Source of the DNA: Zygnema circumcarinatum
Lineage: Eukaryota; Streptophyta; Zygnematophyceae; Zygnematales; Zygnemataceae
Length of the DNA stretch: 64,000 nucleotides
Direction of reading: 5' to 3'
NCBI GenBank assembly: GCA_037447605.1
Contig: CM074811.1
Span: 2,549,620-2,613,619 of the forward strand
Shown here piece after piece: positions 47,761 through 58,900 of this stretch; the stretch's first letter is position 1, and each line of letters opens with the position of its first letter. A program made the translations under genes and the position numbers. The notes beneath the pieces were generated by a model, which saw nothing but the letters and a program-made list of their open reading frames with translations, made no database searches and was not told the DNA's origin.

Positions 47761-47774
47761 GATAGAGGCGTACC

Positions 47775-50700
47775 TGCAACACATGCGGTGGTAATGTGTA
47801 AGGGGGGGAGGGGGGCGCGGCCGCCACACACCGCTCTCCGCAAGCAAGCAGGGCCTCCCTCGCCTCGCTCGGGCTGTGTAGCAAACACGCCTCCAGCAGA
47901 GATCGAACTCTAGACCTACCGGTACCAGGACACGATGTTCAATTTCAATGGGCGGTGGGCAAGCGGCGGCGAGCACACCCGAAGTTCAATTTCAGTGGTT
48001 TTAAATGACGTGGCGCCGACGTGGATGGACATGTAGACGTGGAATCGACGTGGCAGACGTGGCGCCACCGTGGCATCTACGTGGCAATCGGCACCGCGGT
48101 GACCGCGCGCTCGGCCGGCGTCGAACGCTCGGGCGCTGCGCCGTACCTGGGAGGACGCTGCAGGGCGGGTGGGCGGCCGGGGGGCGGGGAGCTGCAGCAA
48201 TTCCGATCGTGGCGATCGACGGTGGGGAGGGGGGGAGCCTCGCTGCAGCCGGTGCACAGAACATACCCTCTGAAGTGAGTTTTGGGGAAGTACGCCTGAG
48301 TTTTCCAATCGTGCGCCGCCGCGTGGCGTTGAAGATCCGTTCGAGATGCCACGGGGGTACGGCGGCCACGCTGGCGCACAGCCCCCAACGCGTGGCCAAT
48401 CGTGCGCCGCCGCGTGGCGTCCGCTGATTGGCTCGCGCGACCTCTGATGGAACCCGCAATTCTCCCTTCATGACTAATGATCCGATGTGGCGGTACAGGC
48501 AAACGCTGATGGACCCCCACCCTGAGGGTCAGTTTCCATCAGCCCGTTATTCCGACGTGGCGTCGTAATGGACGACAACCCATGGGTTCCATCAGGCCGT
48601 TTCCACCAACGTGGCGCCGACGTGGCTGCCACGTGGTAACGAGGCACCGTTCCCCAGGACGGTCCGAAGAAGGGGGTGTAACGCCATTACGACCATTCGC
48701 GTGCCGCCACGTGGCTACCAAAGATACGCCAGCGTGCGACTGCCACGTTGGCAGGAAGCCTCTTGCAAACCCTAAAAATCTGTCGGCAGCGACGCGCGTA
48801 TGGTAACCGCAGTGGGCCACGGCGGACGCTGCAAATCGTGCACGTGGCGATCGCTGATTGGAAAACGGCGTTTTGATGGAACTCGTCTTTTTATCTGCAA
48901 AACGGCGTCCTACGTGGACCGTGATGAGCTCGTTACGAAACGGGCTGATGGAGAATGGCCCTGAGTCATCTTCGGACATCGTCTTTGGGTGGGAAGGCCA
49001 TCATGCCCATCTTGGGGGGAGGGGGTGTACCCTCATCATGCAAAGGACCCAAAGGACAGAGCAACATCGAATGGTCCTTAAAGCACGACACATAGAGATA
49101 TAGGGTAGAGAGTGAGACTGAACGGATTTCATTTCCATTAGGGGGAGTCAGACCTTGACCATCGCTTACAAAATTCCCGAATTTCTTACACTAAAAGTCA
49201 CTTCTTTTATGTACAAATTCTGGGTCGGGATCCGCGGCTCCGCCGTACCCAACTGTACCGAAATGCGTACCTAGCCAATGCTTGATTCACCCGACATGCT
49301 TACGTGTTAGTGTATGATAGTTAGCATGATTTTGTTGGAACATTAGTTTTATTTGCTTTGAGTTGTGTGTTTCCTTGGCGGCGGTGTGCGCCTAAGTTAG
49401 TAGGCGGGAGTACGAACATTGGTCGGTGGAAGAGGCGCAGCGCGACGGAGTCAAGAGTGACGAGGCGCGACGCGATGAATCAAAAAGTGACATGGCGCGG
49501 ACGCAGACGCGGAGCGAATTGAAGATGTGGCACGGCGCGCGAATCTATGCGCGAATCAAAAGTGACGCGGCGCGGTGTCAACCTTTGGATTGAACGATTC
49601 GGACTTGACGCGATGCGGCGTCAAAATGTCGGCGCGCGATTCAACATTGTACGGAGCTGCATCAAATGTCGGTGGTGTGCGACGACGCGAGGATTAATGC
49701 GTCATTTATCTTGGAGGCGGGGTCAGATCCTACGGCGCAAGACGTGGATCTGCTTAGAGGTCTAGTCGGATTTGACGGAGGCAATGTACGGGATCCGTAC
49801 AAGTCTACAAGGATCTGACGGCGCAGGATTAGGATCGGGATAGGGCCCTTGCAGGCCGCATGTCGATGTTGTGAGCTTCATGATGTTGTAGTAAGACATT
49901 GTATTGAAGGTGTTGTTTTGTATGGTAGATAACTTCTGGATTATCAACGTAGCTATTGTAGACTCTGAGAAGCTGATGCTTGTGTTGCAAACGTTATACT
50001 TGCTTGTGCTGCGAGGTAGCGGGCTTTTGAGTTTATTGGGCAATTTGAGAGGGGGTCTCTCACTTGTGTTGATAAGTTTATTATTAAAGAGTTTTAAAGC
50101 CGTGAGCTTTCTCCTATCCTTTCTCTTTATTATTTCGCTGTGCATTATTCTGTGAGATTCACTCTGTGAGTAAAATGGGCTATGAGTGAATGTGAGAGAG
50201 TTTGGAAATGTCATCATCAATTGAAACGCGAACTTCGATGGAGGATGATGCAAGTGGAGAAGTTGGAGGCAGTGGAGGAGTCCCTGCATCAACAAGGGGC
50301 AGAGCCAGGGCCAAGGACAGGAGGAGCAACAGCAACAAACCAGAATGCAAGGGGTGGGGTAGGAGAAGCAGCAGGAGATGAGAGAGCAAGGGAGGGTAGG
50401 GCATGAGGAGCAAGCACAGACGAAGGAGCAAGGGGGGGCGAAAGAGAAGGGGAAGGAGAAGACGATTGAAGAGGGGATCCCGCCATGGCGAAGGAGGCCA
50501 AAGGCACTGACAGAGCCGGCGCAAACAAAAGCCACCACGCCGCAATGTGACGCCATGACTGCAGCTGATGGAGCCCACAGGAATACGGTAGCCCCGGCTT
50601 GGGGGCAAGCGCGCACCTGCAAACAAAAGAATAACACAAGGGCAGGGCAAAAAACGACTGCGGGATGCAAATGACACCTTAACGCAAAGCACAACGAAGG

Positions 50701-50925
50701 GGGTTAGAAAAATAAGCACAAAAGCAGAAAAAGGGGCAGAAAAAAGGGCAAAAAAAAAGGAGAACAAAAAGAAGGGAAACTAAAAACGAAAATGAAAACA
50801 AAACAGAAACAAAGACACACAAAAGCAAGAAACAGCGAGCGCAAGGCAACGGGACATGCCGCAAGGGGGTGAACGAGGGGCCGTCATGTGACAACATAGA
50901 GTCGCAACAGTCCTTTTTTCTTTTT
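47775..50925. other. Intergenic GC-rich DNA; no supported gene
   Basis: Many ACGTGGC/GCCACGT words (48000-48850) resemble G-box/ABRE cores but occur as part of repetitive DNA. A 60-bp segment at 48962-49020 recurs at 55845-55905. A single GGGGGAGTCAGACC end near 49141 resembles the TIR of the TA-flanked elements. The open frames at 49762-50694 (-) and 50182-50674 (+) show no conserved domain. Confidence 0.4.
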
Positions 50926-51043
50926 GGGTGCGACACCGGGACTTCTCGAGAGGTCACCCATCCCAATACTATTCCAGCCCACAGGCGCTTAGCTGCGGAG
51001 TTCTGATGGGATACGGCGTGGTAGCCTAGGTATGATCGCACCA
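50926..51043 (-). rRNA. 5S ribosomal RNA gene
   Basis: On the - strand the sequence reads GGTGCGATCATACC near the start, then CCCATCAGAACTCCGCAG, AGCTAAGCGCC (A-box region), GATGGGTGACC (C-box region) and ends GTGTCGCACCC; 5' and 3' ends pair. Length about 118 nt, normal for plant 5S. Transcribed by RNA polymerase III from internal promoters. Downstream of the 3' end there is an A-rich rather than T-rich run on the coding strand, so a normal Pol III terminator is not obvious and the copy may be a dispersed pseudogene. Confidence 0.85.
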
Positions 51044-51051
51044 CCTTTCTT

Positions 51052-51079
51052 TGGGTGCGACATCGGGACTTCCCGCCTC
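51052..51079 (-). pseudogene. Truncated 5S rRNA 3' fragment
   Basis: GGGTGCGACATCGGGACTTC on the + strand repeats the 3' end of the 5S gene eight bases beyond the start of the full copy. It is the remnant of a second tandem unit. Confidence 0.75.
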
Positions 51080-52464
51080 AAAGTGTATAGAACGGACCTA
51101 TATGGACGGCCCAATTGGTCATCTCTCGACCACAATCACCGGGTGCTGACTGTACCAGGAACGTACGACTACTTGAGACACGCCACGTAAAATAATATGT
51201 ACACGTGGCGGATTGCCATTAGCTAGAGGTCAAGGCCCGACCCCAATTTGACTGAAAATTGATTCCACCAAATTCAGAAACAGACCGGTGCAAGTACAAT
51301 CATGGATCTGCATCCACTTCTCAACCGCAAGATCAACCCACTTTTTTATCAAACCAAAGTCAACAGAGTAGATGCGGATTTGTACGGCAAATCCTTCCGA
51401 TTCATTGACTATTTACGCCACGTGTGCAGACATTTAACAGCCGTTCTATGGTCTCAAGTTTCTAGTTTAACTGCCCTACGGATGAAAACCGAAAACTGAG
51501 AAAGAACAGTCCAAGGTTGCAAAACTGGCTGGTGGGTTGCGTGTTCTATTGAGATTTCCAGTAAGGCCGACATCATGAACTTATGGATGGGAACAAGCGA
51601 TGGGCATGGTTTCACATTGAGCATGGCCATCGCGAGTGTAAGCCGTAGCGCCATAGGCCATAGGGCTTACCATAAACCCTCTAGAACATAACGCTTGCAT
51701 TCACAACAACAAATTACTGCCCACTATATATCAATGCATCACTGCATTACTATACATCAACAAGACTGACCAAAAGCGGGATAAACATGAGATTGACCAA
51801 CAACATGTCCAACATGAGTTTTGCCCCGTCCCATGACGTGAGGCATTGTGTCTACCACAGTACCACGGATGTGAAGTGTACGGTCTACATAAATGACAAG
51901 AAAAGAAAATGATGTATGTGGGTTCGATGGTACAAGTGATTGCTAGAGCAGTGACCCGTCAAATATATACCATGGGTCAGATTTGCATGGTGTGAACGAC
52001 TTTGCATTGTTGTATAGATCATACAAGTGAAGTGTACTCAGGGGGTACACATTTTGTGTCACTTACCCAACCTGCTACACACACATGACTTGGTTTTCGC
52101 CCCTATACCCAAGTCTGACGAACGATCTGCACGTCAGTATCGCTACAAGCCTCCACCAGAGTTTCCTCTGGCTTCGCCCTTCCAATCTGAAATCAAATTG
52201 AAGTCAACTGATTCAATCCTCCAACGATTTACAAATCTGCACGAACGCTGCACTCCTTCCCAAAATTTAAAATTCCACCATAACCTATACCTTGACGCCC
52301 AAAAGCCCATCCTAACGACCACCCATCCATCCCCCTTATTGACCCATCTCTAACAAAAACAAAAACAAAAACTTGAGCCCAAGTCTGCCTTGCTGTTAAA
52401 ACAACACCGTCAACAAGAACTTGCGCCAACATGGGTCGCATGCCCCCTCCCTCCCTCGCCCGTC
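51080..52464. other. Intergenic; no gene recognised
   Basis: A 36-bp block starting at 51114 (CGGCCCAATTGG...) is identical to the end of the receptor-kinase coding region at 55952-55987. The rest shows no conserved frame. Confidence 0.5.
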
Positions 52465-54095
52465 CTAGCACGTCGCCGAGTACACCCCTTTTCTCACTTT
52501 GACCTTGCAGCCGATCCTTGTGACCAGGCCCTGCAGGGGGTACGCGGGCCCCGTCAGGACCGTGGACAGCGCCGGACAGCCGTTGACGTACGCGCCGGAA
52601 AGCGTCGCCACGACGTTGGTCCCGTCGTACGGACCGACCGTCGGGCCGCCGCCCATGCCGCTCTCGACCGAGACGTCCTGGCACAGTATGGAGCTGGAGA
52701 ACTGGTTGCAACCGAGAGTGACGGATTTGGACGTCACATCATACACGAGGCTGAAGCCATCGTTCGTATCAGCGGGGTACCCAAAATTGGCGCGTGGGTC
52801 GGAGCTTTTCGGAGCGCTCCACGTGTACGTCTGTCCAGGAAGGGCGTCCTTGAGCTTCACGACCGCGAGATCTGAGCCGTTCAAAAGCGTGCTCTGCCAC
52901 GTGGGGGCCCGCTGGAACGCCTTGTAGATCTTGACTTCATCATAGTACGCTCCAGAATACGTGTCGTTATCGCCGGCGCCGTTCACTTGGACGAATGCTG
53001 CTAAATTGAAGGATCCACCGACAATCCACTCGTTATTGTCAGTATCGTAAAGACAGCTCGCCGCGGTGAGCACGAGAGTGGGCGCAATCATTGCCCCCGA
53101 GCACAGGACGATGGGGCCCGCCTGGGTGACCAGCATCAATAGGACCACCCCCGAGCTCAGCCCCGCGTCTTCCAATCCGGGCACCACCCTGGCCGCGGGC
53201 AGACCCACGTTGCACGTCGCAAACCCCGCTGGGGCCACACCGCCTGTGGGTTTAGGGGTGGATCCGCGCAGGATGAACTCGCTGGGGGATCCACCGAACG
53301 TGGGTAAACTCATGTACCCGATCAACGGCAGGCCTTTGCGGAGGAGGTCGATAGGTACTGCCTTCTTGTCCTTCAGTATGGGAGCCTTGAAGGAGGAAGT
53401 TTCCGGGAAGGTGAGCCCCGCAGATTCTGCCAACGCCCGGCGTGCCACGTGGGAAGAAGGCTTCTCCGCACGTGTGGAGGGGATGGAGGTCCCTTCAGGG
53501 TGCTCCGGGAGGGATCTGCAGATGCAAAAAAATAAAAAAACTCAAGGTCAAATACTTATTTAGGATTAACGTCGATTTTTTTCGTACGTTGCATTGGCGG
53601 AAGGAATCGGGGTGTTTCTATGTATGCACGGAAGGCTGAGAATATTTTACTGCCAACAGAACTGACAGCATGGAGCTGATGCGTAATGCAGTTGCTAGGA
53701 ACGGGGAACAGAACGGAGAACGGAGCAGCGTACATGTACACGCCGCGGTCCGCGCGGTCGCACTTGACGCCCTCCCGCCGGCCGCAGTCCGCGCCCTCCG
53801 CCTGCGAGGAAGAGGAGGAGGCCCCACGCTCTGCAGGGGACAAAGGGCCACGCTCGAACTGATACTGAAACTGAAACTGGAGCTGGAACTGAAACTGAAA
53901 CTGGAGCTGGAAGATGTTGCATATTGCCACGTGGACACCCTACAATGGCTCGGCAGCGTCCATATGAAGCTTAAGAAGTATACAAAGGAAGGGCGCGCTC
54001 TTACCTGCTTCAGGCGCTAGGGCCACCGCGCAGGCGGGGGCTGAGAGGAGGGCGACGACGAGGCATGCGCGGAGGATGGGAGCGAGGGCGGCCAT
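52465..54095 (-). CDS. Secreted trypsin-fold (S1) pseudoprotease
   Basis: Exon 1 is 54095-54005 and encodes a signal peptide (MAALAPILRACLVVALLSAP, then ACAVALAPEA) followed by a good GTAAGA donor. The main exon 53515-52465 encodes a chymotrypsin-fold domain: SGAMIAPTLVLTAASCLYD (around the first active-site loop), SDLAVVKL (second loop) and ESGMGGGPTVG (third loop). The catalytic Asp is present in DLAVVKL. His of the usual TAAHC is Ser here (codon 53058-53056), and Ser of the usual GDSGGP is Gly in GMGGGP, so no S1 catalysis is expected. The frame is otherwise open and intact for about 350 residues. Exon 1 ends in phase 1 and does not join the main frame directly at 53515, so a further small exon or another acceptor is likely. 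Possible roles: binding or regulatory protein; unknown. Confidence 0.8.
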
Positions 54096-54245
54096 GGCTG
54101 CCACGGGGAAATGGGAGGCGGAGAGGGAGAGAGACGGGGGAGAGGGAGGGAGGGAGGGAGGGAGGGGAGGGAGAAAGGGAGGAGGACGAATGAGTACGAA
54201 GCGAGAGGGGAAACGGTGAGGGAGGATTGGGAGAGTGCTGACAAC

Positions 54246-54604
54246 TAGGGATGGATTAATTACGACTATATAATATATATTATATTATACAACTGTGACG
54301 ACTAGATAACGGCTGTTATATATTACTTTACAACGCCTTTACAACATGTACGGTCGTACGATTGTACGGTATTATGCGGCCTGAGCACGAGCAGACAGAG
54401 AAACCCAGACGGACGCATTTCGCAACGCCAACGCCAAAACGACCTAATTTTGGTATGGTACGACCGTACGACCGATCGTTAATTGTTCGAAACGAGTGGG
54501 TATAATATATATAATAAAGTCTTTTACTTTATAATATATTACTACTTTTAAACCCGTTGTAGAGTATATAATATATTCGGAATTTATGACGCGGGCCATC
54601 CCTA
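54246..54604. mobile_element. hAT-like MITE, copy 2 (359 bp, 8-bp TSD)
   Basis: Ends TAGGGATGG and CCATCCCTA, flanked by perfect 8-bp repeats CTGACAAC at 54238-54245 and 54605-54612. Interior resembles copy 1 at 10742-11082 in inverted order (the left part here matches the right part there). It lies about 150 bp upstream of the ATG of the S1-like gene, i.e. in its promoter region. Confidence 0.85.
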
Positions 54605-54854
54605 CTGACAACAATGTAAAAAGAGGCAGAGTGGGCCTCCTAACCTTGTAAACACGAACAGGTGAACAGTCCGTACGTATCTGTGAAAGTCAAAATTTGA
54701 CCAAAGTTGAGATTGGCTCTGAGGGGAGTGTCATCTGCCGACATGTACGGTCAACGTTTTTCAGATTCGAATCTCCATCTTCGCTACCAGTCCCCAATTG
54801 AACCGTCAGAGGACTTCTTTGTGTACGGAATAACTTGGCGTCTTGTGTTAAAAC

Positions 54855-55040
54855 GACAAACTCCGGAAATCCATGATGTCGTGGCCGATACCGCATCCCG
54901 GGAAATCGGGCGCGGGCTGTTGGCCACCAGCTGGTCATGGGACACGTGGCGAAGGATACGCGCGCCACGCCACCTGGCGGGTTGGCCTGCCTTGACCGCA
55001 CAGCTGCGCAGAGGGCCGAGTGGGGTGCGAACGTACGGAC
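54855..55040. repeat. Dispersed repeat, related to 36430-36640
   Basis: Shares GGAAATCCATGATGTCGTGG, GCATCCCGGGA, CAGCTGGTCA and GCCTTGACCGCACAGCTG in the same order and spacing with 36430-36640. No coding potential recognised; family unknown. Confidence 0.75.
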
Positions 55041-55922
55041 AAACGAAACATCATAGTGAAAGGCCACAAGACGACAAGAAGGAGGGTGGTAGCTTAATTA
55101 CACCAGGGCTGAAAGACTTACTAGCGGGTAACCAGAAATGTGTGGCTACGTGGTTAACGATGTACGCGCCTTTTAGTGCTGAAATAAGTCTGACTAAGAT
55201 AGTCAGTCGGCGTTATTCACTTGGGCCCTTGTAAATTCCTCCTCAACGGTCAGTTTGCCATTCGTCAACCGGTTGAGGGGTTCGGTTGAAGCTCGGGAGT
55301 TGGAAACCGAGGCGGAGAGTTTTTCCAATCCCCGAAACCAAGTTTTTTGAACTTCCTTAACAGGTACGACTTCAACTGTCCGCACTTGCGAGACGGTTCA
55401 AAGCCGGAGGGCCGCCGAGTTTTGCAGAAGCTAGCTAACGAGAAAGCGCCACGTGGATTCCACGTGGCACCACGCGGTCAACGAACGCTGGAGTATTCGA
55501 GGCTGCCCGAAAAATATTTGGCCTGCCCGAGATGTTCGGGCGGTCTACTGTGCCACCTGTCGCCGTTCAGTTGGTGATTCCAATTTTTCGACTCGGGTAC
55601 GAAAGACACCCGGATTTGGAGATGCGGACTTTGCGCATGTAATATTGCACATGCGGTGATGGACCTCCCCCGTGTCCAAGCGTCCTTGAATCACCGCAGG
55701 TGCAATATTACATGCGCAAAGTTCAACCAAGTCAGCAAAACTTCAAGAAGTTGAATTTAGTGGGACCACGATTACGCGGCCTGTGTTTAAAATAACGAAT
55801 TTGCCCCCCCCTGTGCCAATTAGGGGCCGAGTGGCCATCATCTGAGTCATCTTCAGACATCGTCTTTGGGTGGGAAGGCCATCATACCCATCATGAGGAG
55901 GGGGGGGGGGGGGGGGGGGGGG
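55041..55922. other. Intergenic; no gene recognised
   Basis: A hairpin-like segment around 55625-55720 (GCGCATGTAATATTGCAC and its complement) is present. The last 60 bp before the gap resemble 48962-49020. Confidence 0.4.
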
Positions 55923-55932
55923 NNNNNNNNNN
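55923..55932. other. Assembly gap in a poly-G tract
   Basis: Ten N bases inside a G-run, 32 bp from the stop codon of the receptor-kinase gene. Confidence 0.95.
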
Positions 55933-55963
55933 GGGGGGGGGGGGGGCTGGGCGGCCCAATTGG

Positions 55964-58900
55964 TCATCTCTCGACCACAATCACCGGCGACGAAGAAGAG
56001 TCTAGCAGTTGGTGCTGGGCGCTGCCCAGACTGTCTCGGATGGAAAAGCCTTCCATCTCCATGGCCTCCTTCAACTCCCTCAAAACGTCACTCATGCAGG
56101 GCCGGTTCTGCCCTGCCGGTTCTACACATAATATACCTATTTCAGCCACTTTCCACATGGCATCCAGGGAGTACTGATGTGCCTCGAGTGTGGGGTCCAG
56201 CACAGCTTGCAGGTTTCCCTGCTGCAGGTTCGGCCGCACCTGCATCCACTCCCCCCACTCAGCCCGTAAGGACCACAATTGGGCATCCAAAGAGCAGGTA
56301 GAGGGAAGAGGGCGTGAAGCAAGAGGGTTTTTTAGGGTTTTTAGGAAGTGAGGTAGGTAACGAATGGGAGAAGTGGAGCTTGGGTCAGAGGCAGAGATTG
56401 AGGGGTTGGTAAGAGCGCAGAGGGGGTCTGCAGTGGAGCAGAAAAGCAGAGAGACTCACCCACTCCACCAGACTCCACTCCGGCCGTGCGCGGTTCAGGT
56501 TGATGGGCTCACGCCCGCAAATGAGTTCGAGGAGAACTACTCCAAAACTGTACACATCGCTGCGGTCTGTGAGCTGTTGGATCGTATAGTACCTGTCAGA
56601 GAGAGCACAAAGGCAGCACCGTGAGAAATCTTGAAATACTTTAGAATTTGGTCAAAAGGTCAACAAGGGGGGGTAGAAGGGGCAGGCAGGAAGACGACAG
56701 CCGAAGGTGAGACTAACCCAATGCATAGTCAGCCGGTTCACACATGCAAGCAACACAAAAGCAAGTGAGACGGCCTTCATCTTATATACAGACTGAATAT
56801 ACATTTGCCCGCCAAAGTAAGGTTGAAGTGTGACTCACTCAGGATCAAGGTACCCTGCCGTTCCCTTCACCATGGTTGATACGTGACTCTCACCACCCTC
56901 CGGACCCAGCTTCGAAAGCCCAAAATCTGCCACTTTGGCCTCATAATTTTCATCTAATAAAATATTGCTAGTTTTAATGTCTCGGTGGATAATGCAGGGA
57001 TTACTCCCTGTGTGCAAATATTCGATACCTGCCCCACCCAGCACAGCCTAATCACCTCAGCTTTCCGACAGCAGTCACCCATCCTCTCTGCTGGAAGTCT
57101 ATCCCCAATAAACGACACCCCCTCAAAATTCCTAAGAAAGTAGTGAACTATCAAAACGTCACATGCCCGCAGGACCTTTATCATTTTTCCCAAAATTGGC
57201 AATCTTGATTGAGTTCACTGCCCGCGTCCCTGCCTGCTGATCAAACAAAATTTGCCAAATTTGGCCACCAAAATAGATTCAAGACAACTTTCACCAAGAA
57301 TGTTACTTTGATGGTAACTTCCGTTCCTACTAGTCAATGGGGAGGAGACCGACCTTTCGCGGCTCCTACTGCTATTGAAAGGCGCCGCTGCCACTCAAGT
57401 TTCCCCATCGGCTTCCCGCTCATATCTGCGAGAAGAAACGCGAAGCTAATTGACTTTTAAGGTTCCTTGGAGAAAGCTCATGATCCCGTTTAAGTGCCTC
57501 TAAGTGGAATGATGTCAAAGAGGACAAGGCTGGAGGCATGAATAACTTGCTATCTATATGAAGAAGGGAATTTAGAAACTTTAAGTTCTTCCAGGCATGG
57601 AGATCAGGGGTTCCTTTAGAACAAAACATCCACTTTTCTCCTTTACTTTTCTCCACTTTTCTCCCGCGACATTCTCCCAAGTATGCACAATTATAAGTTC
57701 CATATCGAGATCAATGTAAATAGTCTCTCTCGAGTATAAGAATTTCAGAATCCCTACAATTCTGTAGTGGTCATGATAACCGGACCACTCACCGTAAAGA
57801 TGATCCCTCACTGTGCCATTTGGCATATATTCATAAACAAGGATCTGCTGCCCTCCATCATTACAAAATCCAATAAGGCTGACCAGGTGGCGATGATGAA
57901 CTCGTGAGAGCAGTTCCACCTGAACATAGAAACAGAGCTTTAATTCGCCAAGTTTAGGAGACGGAAAACCCATCAGAAAAAAAACTAACAAGCGCTAAAA
58001 TGACTTTTTCCAAGCGACAAATTATCAAAAGAACAAATACTTGACTTTGCGAAATGCTTCGCCATCAGCTCAAAGACCTCACCTCATTGTAAAACTCCTT
58101 GTGCCCTTGCAAAGAGGTTCCTATTCGCTTTTTCACTGCCACCACTTTGCCTCCTACCAAAATCCCCTTAAACACAATTCCAAACCCCCCCACTCCAATC
58201 TGATTTGACAAACTGAACCCCCCCGTCGCATCCCTCAGCTCGTCCAACGTGAATTGCCGAGATCCACTGACACGTGGCACCACTGCAGAAGCTGGAAATC
58301 CCACCAGTGGTTTCAGCAAACCTCCACCTACAAAGCAGTAAAACTGGGTTCAGCTCAACAAGCATAGCTTCCATTCTTCTTGCGCTCTGCTGGCATTGCA
58401 ATCAAAATATTATTGCATGCATTCCTCTCGAGCTTATTGAGTGGAGTTCAGTTTCAGCTCGTGTAGGCTGTAGTTGCATCTTTCACTAAGGGGCAACGCT
58501 TCCTAGCTATGATAACAGGGTTCTCGCATTCAAAGGCGATGTCCCTACCTTGGTTTACAAGGATCACCCTCTATAAGGTGCAACCATTCCTACTTCTAAT
58601 AAACGAGCATCTCTCAGGACGGAGAGGAGTGCTTCCTAACTTTCGAAACAAGATCTCTCATAAGGGGCAACGCTTCCCAGCTCTGATAACAAGGACCTCT
58701 CGTTAAGGGGCATATGCTTCCTATCTCTGACATCAAACATCCTACTAAGGAAATAATTCCTACCTTTCATTGCAAGGCTAATAATGCTTCCTACCTTCAG
58801 TAATAAGCATCTCTCGTTTAGGGACAATGCCTCATACCTTCAAAAACAAGTCCCGGCGGCGATAATCCCGCTATCCCTGATTCAACGGTCCCCCCTCGCC

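Noticed and set aside
47885-47935. tRNA-like B-box (GAGTTCGATCTCTG on the - strand), possible SINE head
   Set aside because: No A-box at the right distance and no cloverleaf; a chance match or very old remnant.
49762-50694. 310-codon - strand frame, Cys/Ser/Pro-rich
   Set aside because: No conserved blocks, composition follows the local repeats; it is antisense to Gln/Gly/Glu-rich frames with equally little support.
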